64,000 nt of DNA from Gelatoporia subvermispora B (taxonomy: Eukaryota; Basidiomycota; Agaricomycetes; Polyporales; Gelatoporiaceae): NCBI GenBank assembly GCA_000320605.2, contig KB445802.1, positions 1-64,000 of the forward strand, written 5' to 3'. The position numbers and the translations under genes are program-made. Below, piece after piece: positions 54,240 to 64,000 of this stretch. The number at the start of each line of letters is the position of its first letter. Position 1 is the stretch's first letter. The notes below the pieces were generated by a model. That model searched no databases and was not told the origin of the DNA. It saw only the letters and a list, made by a program, of their open reading frames with translations.

Positions 54240-55150
54240 TAGCCTTTCTGCGAGTTGTTGCCGACCAAAACCAAATGGTTCACAACAAAGGGACCACCCA
54301 TCCGGCTCCTTCCGGGGGTCGCGCACGATCCAATCTCACTCGGCCTCCTGGCCGTCGGGGTCTATGGCCAGCGGCGCGATGCGCATTCTTACCCAGTCAC
54401 GTCTTGGCCTTCTTCTAGAGTCTATCCGGGTAGATCAATGCCGCACTCGTCTGGCAACTTATATTTCTGCGCCACTCTCGCTGAATACCCAATACAAACC
54501 CAAGTTGCCATAATCTTACCTTCTCTCGACGACGCCTACTCCCGTCACGCTGTAGACTGCTTCTGATCTCATCTGGCGCGTTCGAAGTGAGATGTAGATA
54601 TGCATAGGAGACCCACGCACAACCATGAATGTTCTTTCGCTCTCTTGTAGGGTGTGTCTCCGTAGGCCAACCCGTGGAATGCGTATCGTGATGCTGACAC
54701 ATCCCATACCCCTTTTCTTTTCCGCCCATATATGCAGAACCATAGCGTATCGATTACGCAATTCCACCGGACTTCGGAGTCGGTTCTGGGTAGGCTAACC
54801 TAGATTAATCACCAGAGTGAGTTTTGCCCTCCCCTCTCTCATTGCACTCGCAACAGCGCGTACAGCTTCTCCATAGGCGGCCCGACCCTCAGTTCACCTT
54901 GACTGGCATCAACGCGTATGGCGCAGTGATTTTTCAAGCTCCAACCCCCGAAATCCAGGCCTCAGGGGAGCGTACATTTTATCTCTCCTGTCGACGAACT
55001 GCCAACCGCCATCCGCCATACTCTAACCCCTCCTTGTCTCTTGTCTTGGCCACTACAGTACGCCATTTGTACCATGTGTCGCCGTGCTCCGGGTGACACG
55101 CCGCTCCCACAGTCTATAGTGATCGGTCGTTATTGGTAGCGCCTTCTCAG
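54240..55150 (-). repeat. Relative of the composite repeat, inverted
   Basis: Begins with a copy of the core motif (54294-54338) and the flank CGACCAAAACCAAATGGTTC, which resembles 61040-61060 (CGACCAAAGCGGAAATGCGC). Only the core and its flanks are recognisably shared; the rest to 55150 is a pyrimidine-rich tract similar in style to 10850-11050, so the far boundary is a guess. Confidence 0.4.
54294..54338 (-). repeat. Core motif of dispersed repeat, copy 6
   Basis: The plus strand reads CACCCATCCGGCTCCTTCCG, then GGGGTCGCGCACGATCCAAT. Confidence 0.65.
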
Positions 55151-56550
55151 CGCTACATACCCTGCTCTGGTGCTGCGCGCCGTTGGAGCTCATCATCGCA
55201 CGAATACTTCGTTACCACACCCCACCTCACGAGTCTCCGCCGACTGCAGTGTCTTATCAAGGGGCAGCATTTAGTGCCCACCAAAGCTGAAGCATGATGC
55301 TAGTATATCCCATTGAGTTTTTCCTCGATGAAACGATACACGCAAGTCACACTGGCAATCAGTCAGGAGTGGAGAGCCCTCCGTTCTCGCCACCTCTTCG
55401 AATTGTCTGATATCATCGGCATTGGGAGCCGGACATCATCTGTGTGAGACTGACAATTGAGCAAACTGCCGGGTGACTGCCAAGGCAGACTCTCCTTGTC
55501 GGATTTGATCTCATTCTGATGTACTCGTCCCCACCATGACTGCGATTTCACGGCGATCGACTCAGCTGTATCACCATATCTTAAAGATGCTATTTGACGG
55601 GACGGCAAAAATGTACGATTGGAGTGCGTACTTCTCTACGTCATACGCGCAAAGGAAATTGAACACGTGTCTCCTAGCTCTCATTCAAAGCGCTCGGGAG
55701 GATGACCGACGCACTTGTATGCTCTGACAACTTATCCATGGCGATCCTGTCACGAGGAACGGGTCAGCTTCCTCGCTCAGCTCCACCTCATGATCTCTGA
55801 GTGTTAGATTTTGCGGGCGAGCTCGCGCGTGCCTGGAGACAGCAGAGTTTACCTAATTGGGCGACGAGGTATATAGTTGCGACGGTTTCTAGTTGTACCT
55901 CACGCGTTTGCCCGCCATTGTCGAGTCCAAACGTGATGTCTTGTCTTGATTGTTTCAACAAGTTCATCGGATGCATACGTCATCGCAATTCGAATGATCA
56001 AGCGACCATAAGCACCAGATGCCCTTCCAGATGAACACAGATGAAGTCGCATCTGGGTTGGGTCATTCTGGGTGTTTCGTGAGACAAGCGAGGTCAGGAA
56101 GGCAGGAAGGCATAGCATGATGTCGGTTGAAAACATTGGGTTCAGGATGGAATACTTTGCAGGTCTTACACTTTCTGGTAACACTACGACGCAGAATTTT
56201 GATTTTGGCGCATGCCTTGATGTAGACCAACTATTTGCCCGAGTAATGGCCCGGAATTGCACCTGCCAAAATGTAGCCCATATGATTCACAGAACTGAGT
56301 GTTAATTCAGTTGTGGGCTGCCAGGAAGAAGTCAGGCTTTGGCGTACAACTCACTCAGATTCAACTCGATATCAGGCTCATGCACAAATGAAGATATTGA
56401 ATTAAGCTTTGTATCTCGCAAAGCATCGTATTTCGCAAGAGAGTTAGTGAGGCTACTCATGACGAACATCATCATGAGATCGAATACTGTACTTTCATAT
56501 TGAGAAGATGGCTCATGAACGGAACTGCCGAGAGCCTGCCACACGACATC
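55151..56550. other. No gene identified
   Basis: Short ORFs on both strands, among them a 120-codon minus ORF (56262..55900), none with recognisable motifs or splice-consistent extension. Confidence 0.35.
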
Positions 56551-58183
56551 TCAAGCATCCTCCTCATTGCTCCCGACACGTACGTGTAAGACATCGTCCC
56601 ACACTCTGTCCTCGTCAATGTCATCAGATCCGTCGCTCAGCGAGGCGCCCAGCGGCTCCACGAATGAGCCGGGCCGGGGTTGACTACTGCGATCACAAGC
56701 ATTGAACGCTATGTCCGTGACTGTTTGCTGGCTGTCGGAGATGGATGTTGTGCCGTATGCAGCTGCGCGAAGGTTCAGTAGAAAGTGTGACACGGTGATG
56801 GACAAGAGTCTAGATGGGAATCAGGTTGTGATCATGACCACTGGCGGCAGGACTCACGGGGTTTGGTATTGTGCGATGATCTCGAGCATCTGCCAGCTGT
56901 CAGAATGAAGAGGTCCATTTAGTGCAAGTAACACTGACGTACATATATCGTATAGGTATTGAGAGCTTGCAGGCCCCATTCGTCCATGAAAGTAATCACA
57001 TTGAGGAACAGTAGGACGCTGTTTGGCACGTGTCACTCATCTGCAGGTCTTAGTATATACGTACACACCAGAAGTACAGAGCACCTGAGCGAAGATGTAG
57101 GTCAAGAAAGTCAGATCAGGAACATGCGAAGATATTAGTTCGCGTACCATCCCTGAGCAAAACGTCTGTGACTGAACTGCGGTTCTCAAATTTTGGTCTC
57201 TTCGCGGCACGAGTTCGGCACCACGTGAATACAATGGCCAGTAGATCGACAAATGCAGACATAGCAATGCACAGCAATGTGGCACCTGACACTAGTGTTT
57301 ATGATACGGAGATCAGACAGAAGATGCTTCAAATGACTGCGGTGCTTACACCTGTGGACACACAGGAATGAGGTCCCACGAATACCCGAATAATTTGTGT
57401 TTGTTGACATACTTTCTTTCCACTCTCTCCATCGCTGGAGCTTTATACGCAACCACGTCATTCGCGCAAGTTATAGCAACTCTAAAGATGAACCAGGTCG
57501 AAGGTGTAAGCGTGACGAGCTGATACTAATTGAACGAGTTAAGCCATCACTCAGAGGGTTACGCGGCATCATGGGGACTGCTCACAATTGGAACCAGAGC
57601 GGAAGCAGAACTAAGGCAAAAAATGACGACTGCGAGTGTGCGCTGTCTGTGGCCTATAGCATAGACTCGAAGTGCAGTAAATGCTGTACGGCATACTGAG
57701 TAGAGCATAGGTAGTAAGCCTCAAAGTGCTCACCTGCCCGTATCACAGTTGCAAGAATCGTACACACACTAGACAGATTCTTGGTCACGGTGCAGCTGCG
57801 AATTATCTATCAGTTGCTGTCAATATTCTCAATAGTCAGATCATGTACCCTCTCTGCGCCTGCATATTCCAAGTCGGATTCCGAGTGTCGGCTACGGTGG
57901 CTCTTAGCAGCGCAGTCTCAATCCACATGTTCGCGCCTGCCCATAGCAGGAGTACGATGCGGTTGAGGCAGAACAAGAGGGTGACACCGCTCAATTTACG
58001 TTTCCATATGTTTTCGACTTCTTGGGAGATAGTGATGGCATGGTCGTAGAAAACGACAGCTACAGCCACAATGGTCAACTGAGGTCACGGAGACAAGAGC
58101 AATAAGAGTGACCGAGAACACAAACCACTGGCTGCCACCGGGTTCATCACTAATTGCCTGGCGATGTCACTTGGGAGTGCCAT
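56551..58183 (-). CDS. DUF6533-type multi-pass membrane protein (copy E)
   Basis: A largely complete model on the minus strand: start MALPSDIARQLVMNP at 58183, then a phase-0 junction into VAVAVVFYDHAITISQEVEN and IWKRKLSGVTLLFCLNRI. Further exons read VCTILATVIRAG (about 57770), AFTALRVYAIGHRQ with a helix (about 57660), LLCIAMSAFVDLLAIVFTW to VTDVLLRDG (about 57290-57150), VLLFLNVITFMDEWG (about 57010), MLEIIAQYQTP, and the last exon LLSITVSHFLLNLRAAAYG with SFVEPLGASLSDG and an acidic tail to the stop at 56551. Junctions checked are GT-AG and in phase. Seven or so membrane helices with a cytosolic acidic tail are expected. Orientation is opposite to copies A-D. Function unknown. Confidence 0.68.
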
Positions 58184-61000
58184 AATCTGTCTTGTGGGTA
58201 AAATGTTCGGAGAGCCGTAGGATGCAGATGGGCAAAAGCCGTCGTTCAAACCTGTGTAGTCCTTATATAAACACCAGCAGGTGAAGTTATTGGCTGTACT
58301 CGTGGCAGCCGTAGATCGTGTCAGCAGAGCAGTCAGTCAATTATCCTATGTCAATGCACATCGTCTCATGTACGGGCCAATGCACGATGCAAAAGAATGC
58401 ACGTCTCCCATTCCTAGACCGGTATTTTGACGCGGCAGTGCCCACAGATGTGTCATTGAGTTGAAACTAGCTAATGGCACTGTTGACGCCACCTTCGAAT
58501 GACACATCATAAACTGTTCATTCACTATTAAAGGGACTATTTTGCTCACATGCTCGTAACACGCTCCTGTGGCCATACGCGTAATACTACGACGAAGGCT
58601 GTGCTGACAGTTCGACCGACGCAGGGGCCAATATCCATTACGTGGCGCTGCCTCCCAGCGAGCGTTCGCGATCCCTCTTGCGGATGACTCTGTCCCTGAC
58701 GCAGACCGCCGGGCATCGGAGATGAGAGGTACTTCCATCATATTTGTTTGGGACGCATGTGAATGGCGAACACCTCGACGGTCATGACCTGCTTCTAGGT
58801 TTGATGAATCTGGTGACGGATACACAGATAGAAGTTGGAGACCATATCGCTCCGTGCGATTCATAACTAGTATAGATCCATTTATCATTTGAAGTCTTGC
58901 CAAACCCGTTGATATTAAACATGTGGCACAATCTCACTGCTGGAAATATGATTCTAAGCGTATTTGGGTGTTGTAGCGACATATCAACACGAGAGGCTCG
59001 CCATAGAATTGAGCGATTGGAAGGTTCGTTTCCTTCCATGAGATGCAGCGGTACCGTGGCATGCACCGTCTTAAGCAGAGCGACACGAGGCTAGAACACC
59101 GGAATGGCTCACTGTAAGTATCAATAGCATGGGACAGCACAAAGGAAGGTAATGCGCACATCTCAAAGGGCTTAGATGATCCAGAAATCGGACTGCGACC
59201 GCGCAAGAGGCGACGCAGGCTTCCGTTGCCTGCGGAGCTGATCATGGTGGCGCGTTGGCATAGACAGATGGCGCAGCACATCGTTGATTTGTCTCATACT
59301 GCGGTGGGGCGTGGTTCTGGGGTCTAAAGATGTTCATCACATTCGTGGCTAAGCCCAGGCCGACGAGACCAGATGAGAAGCCTGGATGGTTGGCAGTGCG
59401 AACATGCGGCTGCAAGACGCCACGTACAGCAGAGATCAGATCGCATGCAACCACCGGGCGTTGCCGAACTTGGCAGAGGCGCACGCGGCATCTCGCCTGC
59501 GATATCCGGCTTCGGGTTCCAGGTCGAGTCACTAGAGAGTCGTTTCAAGCTGACCGAAGTCATGTTGTTTGTATGGATCCCATTCGTACTCTATTTCGCT
59601 GGGTGCCCTTCTCTGAGGTGAGACATCAGAAGCAGCACGACGTGATTAGTCTAGCGGCACCTTCCATGCCCTTCTCCATACATTCGATACGGGCTTACCA
59701 TTGAATTCAATACTCCCTCAGCATACCGCCAGATACATGAATGAAGTTTACCACACATTTGCCGCTATTCAGTCCCGGACGGAACACCGCGTGACGTAGG
59801 AGTGCGACGTCATTGGTCACTGAAACCACTTGCGCGTTGTACTCCGCACTACGAAGGACTGTTGGTGATCCGAGACTCGTTAAGCAGCTCCCTATCCGAT
59901 GCTTGACCAGACAATTATATTGTTCGAAACAAAGAATGATGCTTCGTGTGACGGTCGAGTTCGGCCGCAAGACAAAGAGAGCCGGGTCTACCAGAGCGGG
60001 AAACCAAGTGTATCGGGGTGCCGTCGCGTAAGTGGACAATGAGCGTTTGTCCTCTCCCCAGCCGAAGTAATTGTCGGAAATGTGTGTGCGCAGTACAGTG
60101 CAAGGTGCACTAGTTTCTGAGGCGCGGCAGGTTGAGTGCTTATCAGATATGAAAGATGTAGCAAACAATTGCGACAGAAGGAGATACACACCTATCAGGC
60201 GATGTATACACATGCAATACCATCTCAGAAACGTCCCAAATCCTAGCTTACAGTGAAGGTAGACTGGATGGTCCTAGCACCAGGGAATAACTTACCTACG
60301 AGATTGTGGCATATATGCGCCCCACAAACGACAGAAGCAATCGACAGATGACCACAAAGGCTAATCTCTGAATGCGTTCAGGTCAAATGACTACAGAGGG
60401 ATGGTGATGACAGCGACGATTGACTACTGAGGAGATGAGTGCATGGAGGGGGAATCTCGACGCGGAAACATGATTTTGACACCTTAAAGGTATCAAGGTG
60501 AAAGTTCGCAGGAGACAGCGCAGGTGGAGCAAGCACAGAACAGGGTAAATGCGGTTATGAACGCATGTCAAGCAGTGTCCCCTCTTCATGCTGGCAGCAT
60601 GATGCACAGGAAAACCATTTGACAAGAATAGTGAGTCCGGGAACAAGAACATCACTGAATCTCATGGACCGCGCAGGAAAAGACAGGGAGTCGGGCCGTT
60701 GACGGAAGCCAGCACCAAGGCGAGGCATGCTTCTAGTCAGAGAGAGCACAACCACGTATGTGATCCGTGTCACGAATGATATGATGAGCAGCAGAAGGTT
60801 GGATGTTGTTGTTATCGAGATCAGGTCCTGAGTGTGGGCCTGGGAGTGGTGGAGAGAATGTATCAGCACAATCCCTGGGTCCTCAAGCAGTCATAGCAGC
60901 GCCAGCCTCCAGAACGGACTGGTAGATGTCGCAGATATGGGCAGACACGCAATATCAGGGCTGATTCAATGCAGAAGACATGGAAAGAGGGAAGTGGAAC
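58184..61000. other. No gene identified
   Basis: Holds a 185-codon minus ORF (58903..58346) and a plus stretch at 59170-59260 reading RRRRLPLPAELIMVARW, which resembles the start of an F-box (LPxELI) but does not extend into a model. A further patch at 59550-59690 (plus) is coding-like in two frames. Possibly one badly decayed gene. Confidence 0.35.
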
Positions 61001-61170
61001 AACGAGAGATAAATCTAACGGAGGAAGGTGAAAGTCGTTATCGACCAAAGCGGAAATGCGCAAGACCCTCCGGGGCGCCCATCCGGCTCCTGCCGATGGT
61101 TGCGCGCGATCCGATCTCGTTCAGCGTCCATTGCGAGCGGCTTTCTCATGGCGCCTTGGCGTCCCTGTGC
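61001..61170 (-). repeat. Core motif of dispersed repeat, copy 7, with flanks
   Basis: Core at 61074-61120: the plus strand reads GGGCGCCCATCCGGCTCCTG, then CCGATGGTTGCGCGCGATCC. Flanks resemble those of the copy at 54294. Confidence 0.65.
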
Positions 61171-63129
61171 GACCAACGACGGGCTCGTACATGTTCCAGT
61201 TCTCCACCTAGTCCGTCTCCTTTCCTCTCGAGTTACCTATGACCTATTCGATACATTTCGATTGCTACACTCACTGTTAGAAGCAGTGTGGATATTCAGA
61301 TACCTCTTACTGAACTCGTGCATAGCTACTCAAGGCCAGCGATGCGTCAGTACGTGCTTCTGCCTGTCTGAACGGTAGAACTCCGACCGCACAAGTGACC
61401 TACCACGTGTTTTTGACTGACCAGTTTCTTCTTGAAGGACGGACACAACTTGAGGCTCTACTCAAGTTATGCACGGCTCACCGACGTTAACCTGGTACCC
61501 GTATCATTCGCGTTATGCAAGACTGCGCGGTGCACTGGCACGTCACATTTCTCTTTCTTTCTTGTGCATTTGCTCGCCTCATTGCATCAACAGGAGCTCC
61601 ATGAACTAAACCTCTCCCGGGCATCACATAACATGGCGATACGACTTTACAGCTCAGATCTTCTGCTCCCGCCTCCAGTCTCGTGCAGCCCGAGTCATCA
61701 CGCAGACACTCGCTAGCAGCCGATCAGAGAGGTCCAATAAGAGCGAAGGGCGAGGAGCGAGGGCGCAACTTGAGGATGTATCAGTCCGAATACGCGTGCG
61801 TATCAACTTCATCTATGTCTACCGCTCGCGCTTGAGATGACTGAAGCATTGAGGTGTCATCTGCAGCATTTCCATTAGCTATGCATATCCTGCTGCGTAC
61901 ATGGCGACAATTTGAGTGCCCACTCGAATACGCCTCACTGGTGTCTGCGCGGCTATTGCCCAGCCCACTCGCGTTCACGCGCAAGGGTTATGTAGGCCCT
62001 GTGGTCCTTCAGATACTGTCAGTCGTGAGTCCTGTGTAATAAAGAAACATACAGGAGTTGAATGAATAGTGTCCGTTACAGTATCCCCGTATCGGAGGCC
62101 AGGAAGCAGCACAACTCGCAAACTCGCCTTTCCGCTTCACCGACCACACTCAGCCTCATCTTTCCACGTCTTGCGTCATCTGCAAAGCACTATCGGTTGG
62201 TCGGAAAGCCATGATCCTCGCCGCCGGAGCGCAGAGAACTATTCTCCCGTGATTGTAGAGTACCGATAGTTGCGCCAATGCACTGCGACGTACGCGTCTC
62301 TCCCCTGCCTCGCGCATATACCCACTCTTTTGGCAGTCGATGCTGAAGGGAGTTCTAAACACCTCAAGGTCCCCGCGAGAATCCCCGAGCACTTGCCATT
62401 CAATAGAAGTACATTATTGGTGCTTTACATGACATCCGGCTGCTGGTATCCAGAATGCTCTAATGCTTCCGTAGTCCATAAGCGAGAAGCCCGTCTCTCG
62501 GATGTGCAGAGGGTCGTGACAGACTTGAAGCTCTGTCTGCACTACCGGGATATTCGATGCCGCACTGTCACAAGACAACTTGATGGTAACGAGGAGATGG
62601 ACATACGCGGCACGATCGAGAGACGCGTGGCAGTGTCAAAGAACTAAATTGGACCATAAGGGTACGGTGGCGGTTCACGATCAGATTTGGACAAGGCGCA
62701 CGCGGGTCCTGGATGTTGAACACTACTTTGTACACTGATTCATTGAATGTCATATCACAAGCATCTGTGTGTCCGATGACCAATGTTCCATGAATGCCGG
62801 TGGAGACGCCACTGGAGAGTACGTCCTGTTCTCTAGGCTATCTCATCCTCGGTCAATGCACATGTGCTTGTTGATCGTACACTGTACCGTACATGACGAG
62901 GACGGATCTCCCACCATCCTCAGCTGAACAATCTGTCTACAACACCGGCTTTTCAAAAGACTGCTATCGTCACCTCCGATCTCTTAGAGTAAAATCCTGA
63001 TCGCACTATCTGCGTGTCAAATTGGAGCGCCAAATTACTGACTATGAGCACTGATAACTCGTTTGAGATATTGATTGAATATTGGGCCCAAAAACAGCAC
63101 CTCATGAAACAGTCCCTCGTCTGACATCT
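61171..63129. other. No gene identified
   Basis: Short ORFs only; a 125-codon plus ORF at 62270-62647 has no recognised motif. A possible DUF6533-like scrap near 61870-61990 (plus) is too weak to call. Confidence 0.35.
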
Positions 63130-64000
63130 TCAAGCATCTCTCTCCTCGGCTGTGGTGTTTGGAGGGCGTTCATCTTCCCACCCTCCCTCTTCGTCGTCGT
63201 CATCCTCCCCATAGCGCAGCGAGGCATCCATCGGCTCTACGAATGAGGCGAGTCGGTTCTCGTTTGTGTGGTGAGATGCATGATTGAAGACTAGATCTGT
63301 CGAAATTTGCTCCGTTTCGGAACCATGGCCCTGTGTGCCATACGCAACGTCGCGGAGATTAAGCAGAAAATGCGATATGAGAATGGACATGAGTCTAGAA
63401 GGAAGTGAGAGAAGTCCTTCAGAGGGAATAGGATACTTACGGCGTTTGAAAATATCCAATCAAATTAATGATCTAGCAAGGTGTAGAGTGAGAGAAGCAT
63501 AGCATACATGATTGATGACCCACGTAGAATTCTGCGAAGTTGCTCTCTATCTCAAACAGGTACTGCAATGTCGGAAGGTTGAGAACAATCAATGCACTCA
63601 AACAAGAGCATAAATGATGTGCAATCGTCTTCAGTAATTTGAGCATACAAGAAATATAGAGCACCTAAATAGATATGTGAGCACAACCAGAAGTCTTCGG
63701 AACAGAAACATATACCGTACCCTCTCTGAGCAAGACGTTGGCAAGAGAAGTACGCGAGATGCATCCCAATCGGACTGTGGCATGTGTCCTGCGCCACGTC
63801 AGTACAATGATAACTAAATCTACGAGAGCAGACGCCGCAGTGCATGCCACTATGACTCCATAAGCTGTCGCATGATATTCAAAAGTTTAATAGGTGGTAC
63901 ACAGGATAGTTGAGTACCTCACATATCCTGAGAACATGAATTTAGTACGTTGTCAGCCTACATCCACAACTGGTACCAACGTACGCTGGCACATACGGAA
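63130..64000 (-). CDS. DUF6533-type membrane protein (copy F), 3' part (5' end outside window)
   Basis: The minus strand enters the window inside the gene. Exons read VACTAASALVDLVIIVLTWR to TSLANVLLREG (about 63860-63715), GALYFL (about 63660), a helix ALIVLNLPTLQYLFEIESN (about 63610-63540), and the last exon LMSILISHFLLNLRDVAYG with SFVEPMDASLRYG and a strongly acidic tail (EDDDDEEGGWEDE) to the stop at 63130. No lesion seen. It is close to copy E in its last exon (SFVEPxxASLxxG) and lies on the same strand 5 kb away, so E and F look like one duplication pair. Confidence 0.65.

Noticed and set aside
58346..58903. 185-codon minus ORF
   Set aside because: No recognisable domain, leader or splice context; length is within chance for the region. 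Kept only as a note.
1..64000. CRISPR arrays, rRNA and bacterial-type operons
   Set aside because: None seen. Gene structure is eukaryotic throughout. tRNA genes were not found by eye; a covariance-model scan would be needed to exclude them.

Overview
This 64 kb window is nuclear DNA of a filamentous fungus, almost certainly an agaricomycete (mushroom-forming basidiomycete, Polyporales-like). The evidence is genes broken by many 45-70 bp GT-AG introns, several DUF6533-type membrane proteins, a basidiomycete-style HNH nuclease relic, an expanded-type G-alpha subunit, a P450-reductase fusion of the CYP505 family and a Ty3/gypsy element with short-intron genes around it. All gene models were assembled by hand from reading frame, splice sites and intron phase. 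Coordinates are exact where splice phases closed and approximate elsewhere.

Layout. 0-5 kb: the 5' part of a lysine-rich unknown gene (minus) and an EH-domain/proline-rich endocytic-type protein (minus) whose second intron is 1.33 kb instead of about 60 bp. 5-20 kb: gene-poor. It holds an HNH nuclease pseudogene (6.8-7.6 kb), two copies of a long decayed composite repeat (8.3-12.0 and 14.8-17.4 kb), a very C-rich tract (17.35-18.06 kb) and three DUF6533 copies in one direction (13.2-14.6 near-complete, 15.0-15.4 3' fragment, 19.0-20.0 with an internal deletion). 20.8-23.5 kb: a complete 10-exon atypical G-alpha gene (minus). 24.7-35.3 kb: a broken CYP505 copy, a nearly complete Ty3/gypsy retrotransposon (minus), then a scrap of CYP505 in the opposite direction. 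36.7-38.9 kb: a complete microsomal P450 (plus). 40.0-41.4 kb: a third copy of the composite repeat. 43.8-45.4 kb: a DUF6533 gene (plus). 45.7-50.2 kb: a complete 23-exon CYP505 gene (minus), the parental copy of the broken one. 53.4-53.8 kb: a small secreted protein. 56.6-58.2 and 63.1-64.0 kb: two more DUF6533 genes (minus).

How it fits together. The intact CYP505 is self-sufficient (haem domain plus reductase in one chain), whereas the 36.7 kb P450 has a membrane anchor and needs a separate reductase. Nothing here looks like a biosynthetic cluster. The region reads as an accessory, repeat-driven neighbourhood where membrane-protein and P450 genes are duplicated and decay. The most unusual items are the retroelement's extra features (an in-frame TGA between RNase H and integrase, an unrecognised domain before the protease, and a 237-codon accessory ORF behind its own TATA box), the G-alpha lacking its catalytic glutamine, and a dispersed repeat family with seven copies of one core motif.
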